Notes: generated by a model from the sequence alone, not told the origin. A DNA stretch of 30,940 nucleotides from CAZCFB01 sp964511535 (GCA_964511535.1 CAZEFW010000111.1:1-30940); one strand, 5' to 3'. Shown: positions 7,317 through 15,313, counted from the first letter of the stretch. Program-made: numbers and translations.

Positions 7317-9905
7317 ATGACGGACAGAGTTTGGGCGGCGCTGGTTCAGGCGCTTTGTATTTCCGGTTTCCTGCTGCCCCTGCCCGCCCTCGCCGACAAG
7401 CTCGTCACGGTTACAGTCTCGGCCAAGGTGGTGGGCGAGACGCCCGAGATCATCGGCTACAACGCGGGGCACTACTACCCGGGCAGCAACACCACGTCGT
7501 GGTGGCGCTGGTCCGGGGTCAACGGGGTGCGGATGTTCATCAGCCCCAAGACCATCGAGCCCAAAACCATGGACGACATCCCGGGCTGGGGGGACGGGGT
7601 CAACAGCCAGGCCAGCTTCATCGCCCGCCGCAAGGCGCTGCGCGCGGACCCCACCAACCCGAAGTACATCAACCACAAGCACTTCCAGGACCGGTTCAAC
7701 AACGCCACCCTGTCGGGCAACATCATCCGCACGGCGTACGCGCTGTCCCAGCTGAAGAAGCTCGGCGTGACCGGGCTGGCCATGATGGGCCGCACAGTCT
7801 CGAGCTTCCCGTTCGCCAAGGGCAACCCCTGGGCTGACCGCTGGGAGCACTGGCAGTATCACTACGCCGCCGCTTATTACCTCGCGTCCGAGTTCGACCT
7901 GCAGCGGCACCAGATGTACAACGAGCCGAACCACAGCTCCAACAGCAACCTGAGCCAGGGGCACTACATCACGCGCCTGCGCTTCGCCTCCGACGCGATC
8001 CAGGCGGCCATCGCCGACGTGAACCGGGATAAAAAGAAGTCCCTGGTGGCCATGGTGCAGTCGCCGGTGACCGCCGGCGGCGGGCCCAAGGACTTCGGCT
8101 CATCGGGCTGGGGCACGCTGCTGCTCAAGAACCTGCACGTGGACGTCCTCGGCAACAAGGACCCGAAGTACTTCATCGCGCAGACCTACGCCTACCACGG
8201 CTACAACCAGACCGGCCCCGCCATGGGCAGCGCCCTGACACAGGTCAACTCCAAGCTGGCCAAGGTGGTGGGCGGCAAGGCCATGCCGGTGGCCATAACC
8301 GAGTTCAACGCCCACACCAACAGCACCTACCAGACGCTCAAGGAGACCCCTGACTCGCCGTCCAAGGTGGCGCGGCTCGGCTCCATCGTGGCCAGCCTGG
8401 CCAACGCCCGGCCCCGGGAGCTGTACTTCTTCAAGTTCGCCCAGACCCAGGACACCGGCAACAAGGTGAAGAAGAACGGCCTGCACTGGGTGGAGAACAA
8501 GGCCAAGCCGTACGACGTTGGGGGCGTGACCCGCGGCGGCGCTGTGGTGCGGCTGTTCGCGCCGGCTTTCAAGGGAGCGCGACCGCTGCTGGCCCCGCCG
8601 ACCCTGTCCGGCGCCGGCGCCGCGGACATCCGGGTCAGCGCCTGCCGCCATACCAAGGGCGGCCGGATGCACCTGCTGAGCACGAACACCTCGGGCGGCG
8701 CTTACCTCGGCATCGACCTGAACTTGAGCGCCTGGACCCCCGCCACCGGGGCCAGGGTGCTGGTGCAGGAGGTGAGCGAGGGGGCGGTGGCCGAGGTTCG
8801 CGCCAGCCACGACGTGCCGCCGTCGCGCAAGCTGTACCTGCGCCAGCCGCCCCGGTCGGTCTGGCTGATCACGGTGTTCGAAAAGGCCCCCGGGGCCAAG
8901 CTGGCGCTCAAGCCGGTGGCCGACGCCACCGTGCGGGCCGGCAAGGACGCTGCCAAGAACTTCGGCAGCGGGCACACCCTCACCGCGCGCAACCACAGCT
9001 CCAACCCTGACCAGCGCAGCGCGGCCCTGCTGCGCTTCGACCTGGGCGGCGTCAAGGCAGCGGACGTGGACCTCGCCGTGCTGGAGCTGACCGGGGTCTA
9101 CACGGGCGGCAATACCTCGGCCACCGCCCATGTCTACGGGCTGGCCGGCGACGCCTGGCAGGAGAGCGCGGTCACCTGGTCCAAGACCCCCAACCTGAAG
9201 GCCACCGCCGGGTCCGCCACCGAGATCCAGCACAACTTCGTCGCCGGGGTGGGGACCACGGCGGAGATCCTGGGGCACCTCACCGTGGACAAGAAAGGCG
9301 GCACCCGGCCCGTGGTGGTGACGGACTTCGTGCGGGCCCAGGCCGACGGCGAGGCCACCTTCATGCTGGCCCGGGTGGTGCGCTTCCCCGGCGACGTGGA
9401 CGACAAGGGTGGGCTGGTCTTTACCTCGCGCGAGACGAAGACAGCAGGTCCGCCGCCCGCGCTGCGGCTCTACCTGCGCCCGGGGGCCACCTTGCCCAAG
9501 CCTGACGCCGGGCCGCCTCCCGGGGACGCCGGCGCGGTACCCGCGGACAAGGGCGCCCCCGCGGGCGACAAGGGCGCGCCCCCGGCCGATCTACGCAGGG
9601 ACCGGCCCGGATCGGAGGCCGGCGCCGCCGACGCTGCGCCGGCGGACGCCGCACAGGCTGACGCCGCTCTATATGACGCGGCTCTACATGACGCGGTAAT
9701 GAATGACGCCGCTGGGGCCCGGCCGGGCGACGAGGAGGGCTGCTCCTGCGGCATGTCCTCCGGGCGCCACGGCGCGCTGCCGTTGTTCGTCTTGTTGTGG
9801 CTGATCTCCCGGGCTACTTGGCGGCCCAGAAGTGCGGCTTGCCGGTCTTCGGGTCGTTCACCTGGTGGCCGCTCAGGTGGCAGGAGTAGCAGGCGGCGTT
9901 CTTGA
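7317..9905 (+). CDS. Secreted clan GH-A-like glycoside hydrolase with DNRLRE/CBM-like domain and MYXO-CTERM-like tail
   Basis: This protein of about 862 residues has a signal peptide (TDRVWAALVQALC to ALA|DK) and then a probable TIM-barrel hydrolase domain (about 30-450). Glu203 in MYNEPNH fits the clan GH-A acid/base after strand 4, and Glu329 in PVAITEFNAHT fits the nucleophile after strand 7. I cannot assign the GH family or substrate. Residues about 532-722 resemble a DNRLRE (CBM96-type) domain, with DATVRAG, LLRFDLGG and ESAVTWSKTP. A Pro/Asp/Ala linker follows, then GCSCGMSSG (Cys809, Cys811), a short hydrophobic run and Arg-rich residues, as in MYXO-CTERM surface-sorting tails. The ATG at 7317 begins the signal peptide. 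The open frame extends back through the heptamer repeat to a TTG at 7197, which would bury the signal. The C-terminal frame overlaps the convergent cytochrome gene by 92 nt. Confidence 0.8.
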   Translation: MTDRVWAALVQALCISGFLLPLPALADKLVTVTVSAKVVGETPEIIGYNAGHYYPGSNTTSWWRWSGVNGVRMFISPKTIEPKTMDDIPGWGDGVNSQASFIARRKALRADPTNPKYINHKHFQDRFNNATLSGNIIRTAYALSQLKKLGVTGLAMMGRTVSSFPFAKGNPWADRWEHWQYHYAAAYYLASEFDLQRHQMYNEPNHSSNSNLSQGHYITRLRFASDAIQAAIADVNRDKKKSLVAMVQSPVTAGGGPKDFGSSGWGTLLLKNLHVDVLGNKDPKYFIAQTYAYHGYNQTGPAMGSALTQVNSKLAKVVGGKAMPVAITEFNAHTNSTYQTLKETPDSPSKVARLGSIVASLANARPRELYFFKFAQTQDTGNKVKKNGLHWVENKAKPYDVGGVTRGGAVVRLFAPAFKGARPLLAPPTLSGAGAADIRVSACRHTKGGRMHLLSTNTSGGAYLGIDLNLSAWTPATGARVLVQEVSEGAVAEVRASHDVPPSRKLYLRQPPRSVWLITVFEKAPGAKLALKPVADATVRAGKDAAKNFGSGHTLTARNHSSNPDQRSAALLRFDLGGVKAADVDLAVLELTGVYTGGNTSATAHVYGLAGDAWQESAVTWSKTPNLKATAGSATEIQHNFVAGVGTTAEILGHLTVDKKGGTRPVVVTDFVRAQADGEATFMLARVVRFPGDVDDKGGLVFTSRETKTAGPPPALRLYLRPGATLPKPDAGPPPGDAGAVPADKGAPAGDKGAPPADLRRDRPGSEAGAADAAPADAAQADAALYDAALHDAVMNDAAGARPGDEEGCSCGMSSGRHGALPLFVLLWLISRATWRPRSAACRSSGRSPGGRSGGRSSRRRS

Positions 9906-10695
9906 GGTTGCCCACCGTGGCCGAGAACCCGTGGCAGTAGTCGCAGCTGCTCCTCGCAGCGTTGCCCGGGTCCACGGCCGCCCGGCCGCTGGTGATGGCG
10001 TCCACGTGGGCCTTGTGCAGCGTGCCCGAGCTGCCGCCCATGGTGTGGCAGTGCATGCACGCCGGCGTCTCGCCGTGCTTGTCGGTCTGGGTGTTATGGC
10101 ACCCCACGCAGCCGGGCATGATGCGCCCCACCTTGATCCCCTTGCCGGTCTTGGCCTGGGCCTTGTTGTAGCCCTGCTTGTAGATCGAGGCGTGCTTGTC
10201 GGTGGCCGCGGCCAGCAGGTCCGCCGGGCGCAGGCTGCCGCTGTAGGTGGGCGCGGCGCCGGTCTTGGGCGTAAACCCTGCGCTCGTGACGCTCTTTTTC
10301 AGCCACGGGTGACAGGCCGCCGCGCAGGTCTGTGGCTTGAAGGCTGAGGCCCTCGAATCAGTGGGGTACTGGCTGAGGCCGTGGCGGATGCCCTCGGCGC
10401 TGACCGGGTGGCAGGGGGCGCACTGCCCGGCCTTGTAGGGCGGGTGGTTGCCGCGCTTGACGAAGCCGAAGGTGAACTGCGCCTTGGCCGTCGGCATCAA
10501 CTCCATCACGCGCACCAGGCCGAGGCCGGCCTTGCGCATGTGCTCGGCCGGGGCCAGGGCGCTCTTCTCTTTTTGCAGCTCGGCCAGCTTGTGGCACTGC
10601 TCGCAGGGCGGCGGCGGCCCCCCCGTGTCCTGCTCGGCGGGCGGCTGCTGGCAACCCCACAGCAGGGCGATGCAGAGGATCGTGAGCGCCCTCAT
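9814..10695 (-). CDS. Heptaheme cytochrome c lipoprotein
   Basis: This 293-residue exported cytochrome begins with a lipoprotein signal (ALTILCIALLWGC, Cys15) and has seven heme sites. Six are CXXCH: CEQCH (Cys31), CAPCH (Cys92), CVGCH (Cys196), CMHCH (Cys213), CDYCH (Cys251) and CYSCH (Cys269). The third is a CX3CH variant, CAAACH (Cys124-Cys128-His129). Spare His residues elsewhere (for example His106, His168, His227) could be distal ligands. The ATG overlaps the previous stop as ATGA. As the last gene behind a GMC flavoprotein and a Tat-exported small subunit, it is the likely electron acceptor of that dehydrogenase, anchored in the inner or outer membrane. The heme motifs are directly visible; the partnership is inference. 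Confidence 0.88.
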   Translation of the reverse strand: MRALTILCIALLWGCQQPPAEQDTGGPPPPCEQCHKLAELQKEKSALAPAEHMRKAGLGLVRVMELMPTAKAQFTFGFVKRGNHPPYKAGQCAPCHPVSAEGIRHGLSQYPTDSRASAFKPQTCAAACHPWLKKSVTSAGFTPKTGAAPTYSGSLRPADLLAAATDKHASIYKQGYNKAQAKTGKGIKVGRIMPGCVGCHNTQTDKHGETPACMHCHTMGGSSGTLHKAHVDAITSGRAAVDPGNAARSSCDYCHGFSATVGNLKNAACYSCHLSGHQVNDPKTGKPHFWAAK

Positions 10696-11327
10696 GGCAG
10701 GTTCCCGTCCTTGGTCAGCTCCTTGCTGACCTGCTTGCCGAAGGAGAAGTCCTCGTGCTCGGTGTAGCCCAGGTTCGGCCCGGGCCAGCCGAAGGACTTG
10801 GCCCCCACCATGTTGTAGTTGGCGGCGTAGAACGCCGAGCGGATGAACCGATAGGCCAGGCGCATCAGGGGCAGGGCAGACTCCGAGGCCCTGAGGATCT
10901 CGGTGCGCTTGACCAGGTCGAGCTGCACGAACTTGACCCCGTACTTGTTGTCAGCCTTCTTGTCCACCAGCGCCAGCAGGAAGGGCAGCGCCGAGACGAA
11001 GGGGTAGAACTCGTCGTAGATCAGGTTCAGGGCGCAGGTGTCCAGCGCCCCGGGGTAGCCGTCCGGGTCGCTGGCGGGGCCGGGCACCACCGTGTCCACG
11101 ATGGCGGCCACGGTCTTTTCGTCGTCGGTGACGGCCACGGCGCACGCCCCCTTGACCGGCTCATGGTCGGGCCGGGGGTAGCGAACCCGCGCGTACAGCT
11201 CGCCCAGGGGCCCGTGGAAGATGGCCGCGGCCAGGGCAGCGCCGAAGCTGGCCTTGCCCGCGGTGGAGATGAACTGCCGGCGGGAGCTTCCCCCCTCCTG
11301 GCTCTTGTGATCGTCTCTCGGTTTCAT
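10692..11327 (-). CDS. Tat-exported small subunit, Gluconate_2-dh3-like
   Basis: This 211-residue protein has a clear twin-arginine signal (SSRRQFISTAG, Arg16-Arg17, followed by an Ala-rich hydrophobic stretch). The mature part contains AAIVDTVVPGP, GYPGALDTCALNLIYDEFYPF and FIRSAFYAANYNM, a pattern resembling the Gluconate_2-dh3 family. In that family the small subunit accompanies a periplasmic GMC flavoprotein dehydrogenase and carries the Tat signal for the complex. It starts 2 nt after the GMC stop and its own stop overlaps the cytochrome ATG, so all three should be made together. The family assignment rests on pattern and context and is moderately confident. Confidence 0.72.
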   Translation of the reverse strand: MKPRDDHKSQEGGSSRRQFISTAGKASFGAALAAAIFHGPLGELYARVRYPRPDHEPVKGACAVAVTDDEKTVAAIVDTVVPGPASDPDGYPGALDTCALNLIYDEFYPFVSALPFLLALVDKKADNKYGVKFVQLDLVKRTEILRASESALPLMRLAYRFIRSAFYAANYNMVGAKSFGWPGPNLGYTEHEDFSFGKQVSKELTKDGNLP

Positions 11328-11329
11328 GA

Positions 11330-12760
11330 TCAGCTCACGTTCTTGACGATGTAGTCCGCGATGCGCTCTGCGTTGGCCCCGATGGTCAGCGCCGGGTTGA
11401 CCCCGGTGCCGCCCGGGATGCCGGCGCTGTCCGGGATGAAGAGCCGCGGGTAGCCGAACACCTCACCGTTGACGTCGCACACGCCGTGGGCCTTGTCGGT
11501 GGCCATGCGCGCGCCCGCCAGGCAGTGGGCGTCGCCGTGCTCGTAGCCGTCGGGCGAGGTGTAGATCAGCTCGGCGCCGTTGGCAGCCGCGATCTTCTGG
11601 GCCACCCCCTCCACCCTGGAGATGTACGACTTGAGGTAGGCGTTGTGGGGGAACTCCACCGTGGGGTGGCCGGTGCTGTCGATGGTCACCTTGCCGATGC
11701 CGTCCATCAGCCCAATGGCCAGGGCCACCACCATGCGCCCGTCATAGTAGGTGCGCATCATGCGCTTGTGCTCCAGGCCCCAGGCCAGCTTGCCCTTGCG
11801 GTGCAGGTCGAGCCCCGCGATGAACGCCGGCGGCGGCCCGCCGGGGTGGAGCGTGATCTTGTGGTCCTTCCAGAACGCGTAGCACATCACCCCGCTGTTA
11901 TCGCGACCCATGTAGAGGTGGAACTCGGGGTGCCCCTCGGGCAGCAGCCAGACGAAGGCGATGTCGCCGTTGTTGTTGTAGTTGCGGCCCAGCTGATCGC
12001 TGAGGTTGGGCAGATCCGCCTTGGAGCGCAGCAGCAGCGCCGGCGTCTCCACGCCGCCGCCGGCCAGCAACAGGAGCTTGCTCTCCACGGTGACCGCCCT
12101 GCCCCCGGCGTCGAGGTAGGTCACCTGGTAGCCGGTGCCCTTGGGCTTGATCTTCTGGGCGTAGCAGCCGGTACGGAACTCCGCGCCCTTGCCCTGGGCC
12201 CGCGGGATGTAGCTGTGCAGCAGCGTGATCTTGCGGTCGTAGATGCAGCCCGCCTCGCAGAACCCGCACCCCTTGCAGCTCACATAGTTGTAGCGGCCGC
12301 GGTCGCAGGTCAGGCCCATCTTGTCCACCATCTTCGCGAAGGTGCCGCCAGCCCGCGGGACGTCATTCCAGGACACCTGGTTGACCTGCATCTCCTGCTC
12401 CACGGTGGAGTAGAACGGGTCGAGGGTCTTGCGGTCGATGCCGTCGGGCCACACCTTGTAGCCGCTGCGGTCCTTGTACGCGAACGCCTCGGTGGGCGCG
12501 CGGTACATGGCGCCTGAGAAGAGCATTGAGCCGCCGCCCAGCAGGCGGCCGTAGCGCACGAAGAAGGAGAAGTCCGGGCTGTTACGGGTGACGTAGAAGT
12601 CGAGCAGATAGCGCAGGTCGAAGCTCTGCTTGAAGTCCGCCGCGGTGTACTTCTTGCCCCACTCCAGCACCAGCACCTTCCGCCCCGCCTCGGCCAGGCG
12701 CAGCGCAGGGATCGAACCACCGAACCCGCTCCCGACGATGACAGCGTCGTATGTAGACAT
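11330..12760 (-). CDS. GMC-family FAD-dependent oxidoreductase
   Basis: This 476-residue flavoprotein has the N-terminal dinucleotide-binding motif (VIVGSGFGGS, residues 7-16), GRLLGGGSMLFSGAMYRAP (about 71-89) as the second GMC signature region, and a C-terminal GMC end (VFGYPRLFIPDSAGIP, then GVNPALTIGANAERIADYI). Cys162, 165, 168 and 172 (CKGCGFCEAGC) form a tetracysteine insert also seen in some other GMC members. GMC enzymes oxidise alcohols, sugars or sterols; the substrate here is unknown. It has no signal peptide, while the next two genes encode Tat and Sec-lipoprotein partners, so export by hitch-hiking on the Tat subunit is plausible. The start is ATG at 12760. A TACTAT hexamer ends 7 nt before it and no Shine-Dalgarno is seen. 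Confidence 0.87.
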   Translation of the reverse strand: MSTYDAVIVGSGFGGSIPALRLAEAGRKVLVLEWGKKYTAADFKQSFDLRYLLDFYVTRNSPDFSFFVRYGRLLGGGSMLFSGAMYRAPTEAFAYKDRSGYKVWPDGIDRKTLDPFYSTVEQEMQVNQVSWNDVPRAGGTFAKMVDKMGLTCDRGRYNYVSCKGCGFCEAGCIYDRKITLLHSYIPRAQGKGAEFRTGCYAQKIKPKGTGYQVTYLDAGGRAVTVESKLLLLAGGGVETPALLLRSKADLPNLSDQLGRNYNNNGDIAFVWLLPEGHPEFHLYMGRDNSGVMCYAFWKDHKITLHPGGPPPAFIAGLDLHRKGKLAWGLEHKRMMRTYYDGRMVVALAIGLMDGIGKVTIDSTGHPTVEFPHNAYLKSYISRVEGVAQKIAAANGAELIYTSPDGYEHGDAHCLAGARMATDKAHGVCDVNGEVFGYPRLFIPDSAGIPGGTGVNPALTIGANAERIADYIVKNVS

Positions 12761-12767
12761 GCACGGG

Positions 12768-12797
12768 ATAGTACCCCAGGCCAACGGGAGCGGTCAC
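12768..12797 (-). promoter_or_regulatory. Possible promoter giving a leaderless GMC-operon transcript
   Basis: Read on the minus strand, GTGACC (12797-12792, four of six bases of a -35) is followed after 18 bp by TACTAT (12773-12768, four of six bases of a -10). Seven nt later comes the GMC ATG at 12760, so the predicted transcription start would fall at or next to the start codon. No ribosome-binding site is visible. Individually weak evidence. Confidence 0.35.
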
Positions 12798-12833
12798 GGC
12801 GCTGAGAAGGCGTCGGGGCCAGGGCATGATCCC

Positions 12834-12861
12834 TGAAGCCTGAGCCGTGAAGCCTGAGGCC
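12834..12861 (+). repeat. Degenerate heptamer tandem repeat (TGAAGCC type)
   Basis: The stretch reads as two 14-bp copies, TGAAGCCTGAGCCG and TGAAGCCTGAGGCC, or four degenerate TGAAGCC-type heptamers. It lies between the divergent GMC operon and the plus-strand gene at 12885. Like the AAAGAAC array it has a 7-bp period, but it is short and imperfect. Confidence 0.6.
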
Positions 12862-12871
12862 TTCCCTGTGG

Positions 12872-12877
12872 CATACT
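12872..12877 (+). promoter_or_regulatory. -10-like hexamer CATACT, 7 nt before an ATG
   Basis: CATACT (four of six bases of the -10 consensus) is followed by seven nt (GCCCCCC) and then the ATG at 12885. No Shine-Dalgarno is present, so a leaderless start is possible. No good -35 is seen. Confidence 0.3.
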
Positions 12878-12884
12878 GCCCCCC

Positions 12885-13058
12885 ATGCAGGACGAGACCC
12901 TCACGCAGCTTCACGACGACCTGTGGGTCGCCAGCCGCCCCCTGCGCCGCGTCATGGCCTGGGACTTCGACCGGGTGACCCTGGCCCACGGCGAAGTGCT
13001 GGAGACGGGCGGAAAGGAAGCCATGGCCAGCGCCTTCGCGTATCTTCTCGACGGGTGA
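12885..13058 (+). pseudogene. Probable internally deleted metallo-beta-lactamase-fold (DUF4336-like) remnant, 57 codons
   Basis: This short frame encodes 57 residues. The first part (QLHDDLWVASRPLR) looks like the N-terminus of DUF4336-type metallo-beta-lactamase-fold proteins. It is joined directly to a stretch (MAWDFDRVTLAHGEVLETGG and on to AFAYLL) that looks like their extreme C-terminus. The roughly 150-200 residues between, with the metal ligands, are absent, so the product cannot be an intact hydrolase. The frame itself has no stop or frameshift. It ends 2 nt before the next ATG, so it may still bring transcription and ribosomes to the AsmA/GT51 gene. A genuine small protein that only resembles the family ends is the alternative. 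The comparison is from memory of the family and is not a search result. Confidence 0.55.
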
Positions 13059-13060
13059 CC

Positions 13061-15292
13061 ATGATCCGCCGACTCATCATCTTCCTCGTCCTCGTCGCCG
13101 CCCTCGGCGCCGGCGCCTATTTCGGCGGGCCCAGGCTGGGGCGCGTGTACCTGCTGCGCGATGTGCTGCCGAAGGTGGAGCGGCGCCTCGGTTGCACCGT
13201 CCGCGCCGAGAAGATCCAGCTGAGCTGGCAGGCGGTGAGCGCGGCCGGGATCACCGTCGCCTGCCCGGGAGACGGCCCCAAGGAGCCGCTGGTGCGCATC
13301 GCATCGGCCGCGGCCCGCCTGCGACCTTCCGAGCTGATGCAGGGCAAGGCCCGGGTGCAGGGGGCCCGGGTGGCCGGGCTGCAGCTGCGGATCTACCGCG
13401 GCAAGCAGGGCGGCGGGAACCTCCGGCAGCTGGAGGCGCGGCTCAAGGGCGGCGGGGGCGGCGGCGCCGGCGGAGGCGCGGGGCGACTGCAGCTCGGGCC
13501 GGTGGAGGTGATCTCGGGCGACCTGCAGGTGCTGGACGAGCAGGATCGCTACCAGCTGTCGGCCGCCACGCTGGCCGGCACGCTGCGGCGCGGCGGCGCA
13601 TCGAGGCTGGAGCTGCAGCAGGTGAGCCTCTCGTCGGCGAGGCTACCCCACGACGTGACCATCAAGGGCATGCGGATCCTGCACGACGCCCGGTCGGGGC
13701 AGCTGCCCAGCGCGCAGATCACCGGCGGGAGGCTGCGGGTGCTGCCGCGGCTGGAGCTGTCCGCCATCCGCGGCAGCGTCAAGCCTTCCAGGGACGCCGA
13801 GGGCCAGGCGAGGCTGGAGATCATCCTCTCTGGCAGCTACGGCGGCGCCGAGGCGCAGCTCTGGTCCGCGGCGGGCTGGCTCGATCCGCGCGCCCTGGCA
13901 GGCAAGATGAGCGTGACCGCCAAGCGCTTCAACCTGGATCGCATCGAGGGGATGCTGCGGCGTTCGCCCATCATCCGGCCCAAGAAGGTGACCGTGGACG
14001 GCAAGCTCGACCTCTCCCTCGAGGCGGGGACGCTCACCTTCGACGGCGGCCTGGAGGTGGAGGGGCTCGACCTGTTCCACCCTGGCCTCGCGCGCACCGT
14101 GATCCCGGATCTGGCCGGCTCGGTCACCGCCAAGGGCAAGGTCGACTTCAAGCAGGCGCGGCTCGACCTGGAGGCGCTGACCGTCTCCTCGGGCGGGGTG
14201 ACCGGGACGCTCTCCGGGTCGGTGGCCCAGAAGGCGGGCAAGCCGGTGCTCGACCTGCGCTTCCAGGTCCCTCCCCTGCCCTGCCAGACCGTGCTCGCGG
14301 CCCTGCCCCGGGCGCTGGTGCCCGAGCTGCAAGGCTTCAAGCTGCGGGGCAAGTTCTCCATGGACGTGCGCTCCAGCATCGACTTCCACAAGCTGGACAA
14401 GCTGACCCTGGGCGGCAAGGTCGGCATCTATCGCTGCAAGGTTAAGGCGGCGCCAGAGTGGATCGACGCCGACCGCCTCATCGTGCCCTTCGAGCACCAG
14501 GTGGAGCCCGAGCCGCAGGTGCTCAAGACCATCAGCGTCTCGCCCGAGAACCCTGACTACGTGGACTACGTCGAGATCTCGCCCATGGTGACCAGGGCGC
14601 TGCTCACCACCGAGGATGGGGCCTTCTTTCGCCACCGCGGGTTCATCACCAGCCAGTTCCGCACGGCGCTGTCGCGCAACCTGCAGCGCGGCGGCTTCCG
14701 GCTGGGCGCCTCCACCATCTCGATGCAGATGGTCAAGAACGTGCTGCTGAGCCATGACAAGACCCTCTCGCGCAAGCTCCAGGAGCTGTTCATCGTCTGG
14801 TACCTGGAGCAGAACCTGAGCAAGGAGCGGATCCTGGAGATCTACCTCAACGTCATCGAGTACGGCCCGGGGATCTACGGAATCGGCGCGGCTGCGCGCC
14901 ACTACTTCGGCAAGCCGGCGGCGGCCATCTCGCCGCTGGAGGCCGCCTTCTTCGCCACGCTGCTCCCCTCGCCCAAGAGCCGCTACGTGCAGTACTGCAA
15001 GGGCAAGCTGACCAAGAAGTGGGACAAGTACACCCGCCGAGTGCTGCGGCGGATGCACCGCAAGGGACACATCACCGACGAGGAGTACGAGCAGGCCAAG
15101 GGGGAGGAGATCATCTTCATGCGCGACTTTGAAAGCGTCTCGCCCGACGATTGCGAGGAGCGGATAAAGACCCTGCTCGAGACCTGGCAGGACGAGAAGC
15201 GGGAGCGGCTCAAGAAGCTGGTGCTCACCGCGGCGCCTCACCAGCTGAGCCAGTTCGTGCCGCCGGTGACGAAGACGCGCAAGAGGCGGTAA
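13061..15292 (+). CDS. AsmA-like domain fused to a GT51 peptidoglycan glycosyltransferase
   Basis: This 743-residue protein has an N-terminal membrane anchor (about 4-22), a long beta-rich region (about 25-480) resembling AsmA/TamB-type proteins, and a C-terminal GT51 transglycosylase domain (about 495-700). The GT51 motifs are TTEDGAFFRHRGF with catalytic Glu518, GASTISMQMVKN (about 549-560), RKLQELFIVWYLE, and KERILEIYLNVIEYG, followed by GIGAAARHYFGK. GT51 enzymes polymerise lipid II into glycan strands. No transpeptidase domain follows, so it is monofunctional. The start is ATG at 13061; extension upstream would run into the 12885 frame. A Gly-rich linker interrupts the AsmA-like part at about 128-140. 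The AsmA-like half may position the enzyme in the periplasm or contact lipid, which is inference. Confidence 0.87.
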   Translation: MIRRLIIFLVLVAALGAGAYFGGPRLGRVYLLRDVLPKVERRLGCTVRAEKIQLSWQAVSAAGITVACPGDGPKEPLVRIASAAARLRPSELMQGKARVQGARVAGLQLRIYRGKQGGGNLRQLEARLKGGGGGGAGGGAGRLQLGPVEVISGDLQVLDEQDRYQLSAATLAGTLRRGGASRLELQQVSLSSARLPHDVTIKGMRILHDARSGQLPSAQITGGRLRVLPRLELSAIRGSVKPSRDAEGQARLEIILSGSYGGAEAQLWSAAGWLDPRALAGKMSVTAKRFNLDRIEGMLRRSPIIRPKKVTVDGKLDLSLEAGTLTFDGGLEVEGLDLFHPGLARTVIPDLAGSVTAKGKVDFKQARLDLEALTVSSGGVTGTLSGSVAQKAGKPVLDLRFQVPPLPCQTVLAALPRALVPELQGFKLRGKFSMDVRSSIDFHKLDKLTLGGKVGIYRCKVKAAPEWIDADRLIVPFEHQVEPEPQVLKTISVSPENPDYVDYVEISPMVTRALLTTEDGAFFRHRGFITSQFRTALSRNLQRGGFRLGASTISMQMVKNVLLSHDKTLSRKLQELFIVWYLEQNLSKERILEIYLNVIEYGPGIYGIGAAARHYFGKPAAAISPLEAAFFATLLPSPKSRYVQYCKGKLTKKWDKYTRRVLRRMHRKGHITDEEYEQAKGEEIIFMRDFESVSPDDCEERIKTLLETWQDEKRERLKKLVLTAAPHQLSQFVPPVTKTRKRR

Positions 15293-15297
15293 CCCCC

Positions 15298-15313
15298 CCG
15301 GGTTCTGTCCCGG
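15298..15313 (+). terminator. Weak hairpin after the GT51 gene
   Basis: CCGGG-TTCTGT-CCCGG forms a 5-bp stem just after the stop at 15292. There is no T run, so it is at best a weak terminator or pause site. Confidence 0.25.

Noticed and set aside
12229..12277. Tetracysteine motif in the GMC protein as a novel Fe-S fusion
   Set aside because: A similar CxxCxxCxxxC insert is seen in other GMC-family oxidoreductases, so it is not novel by itself.
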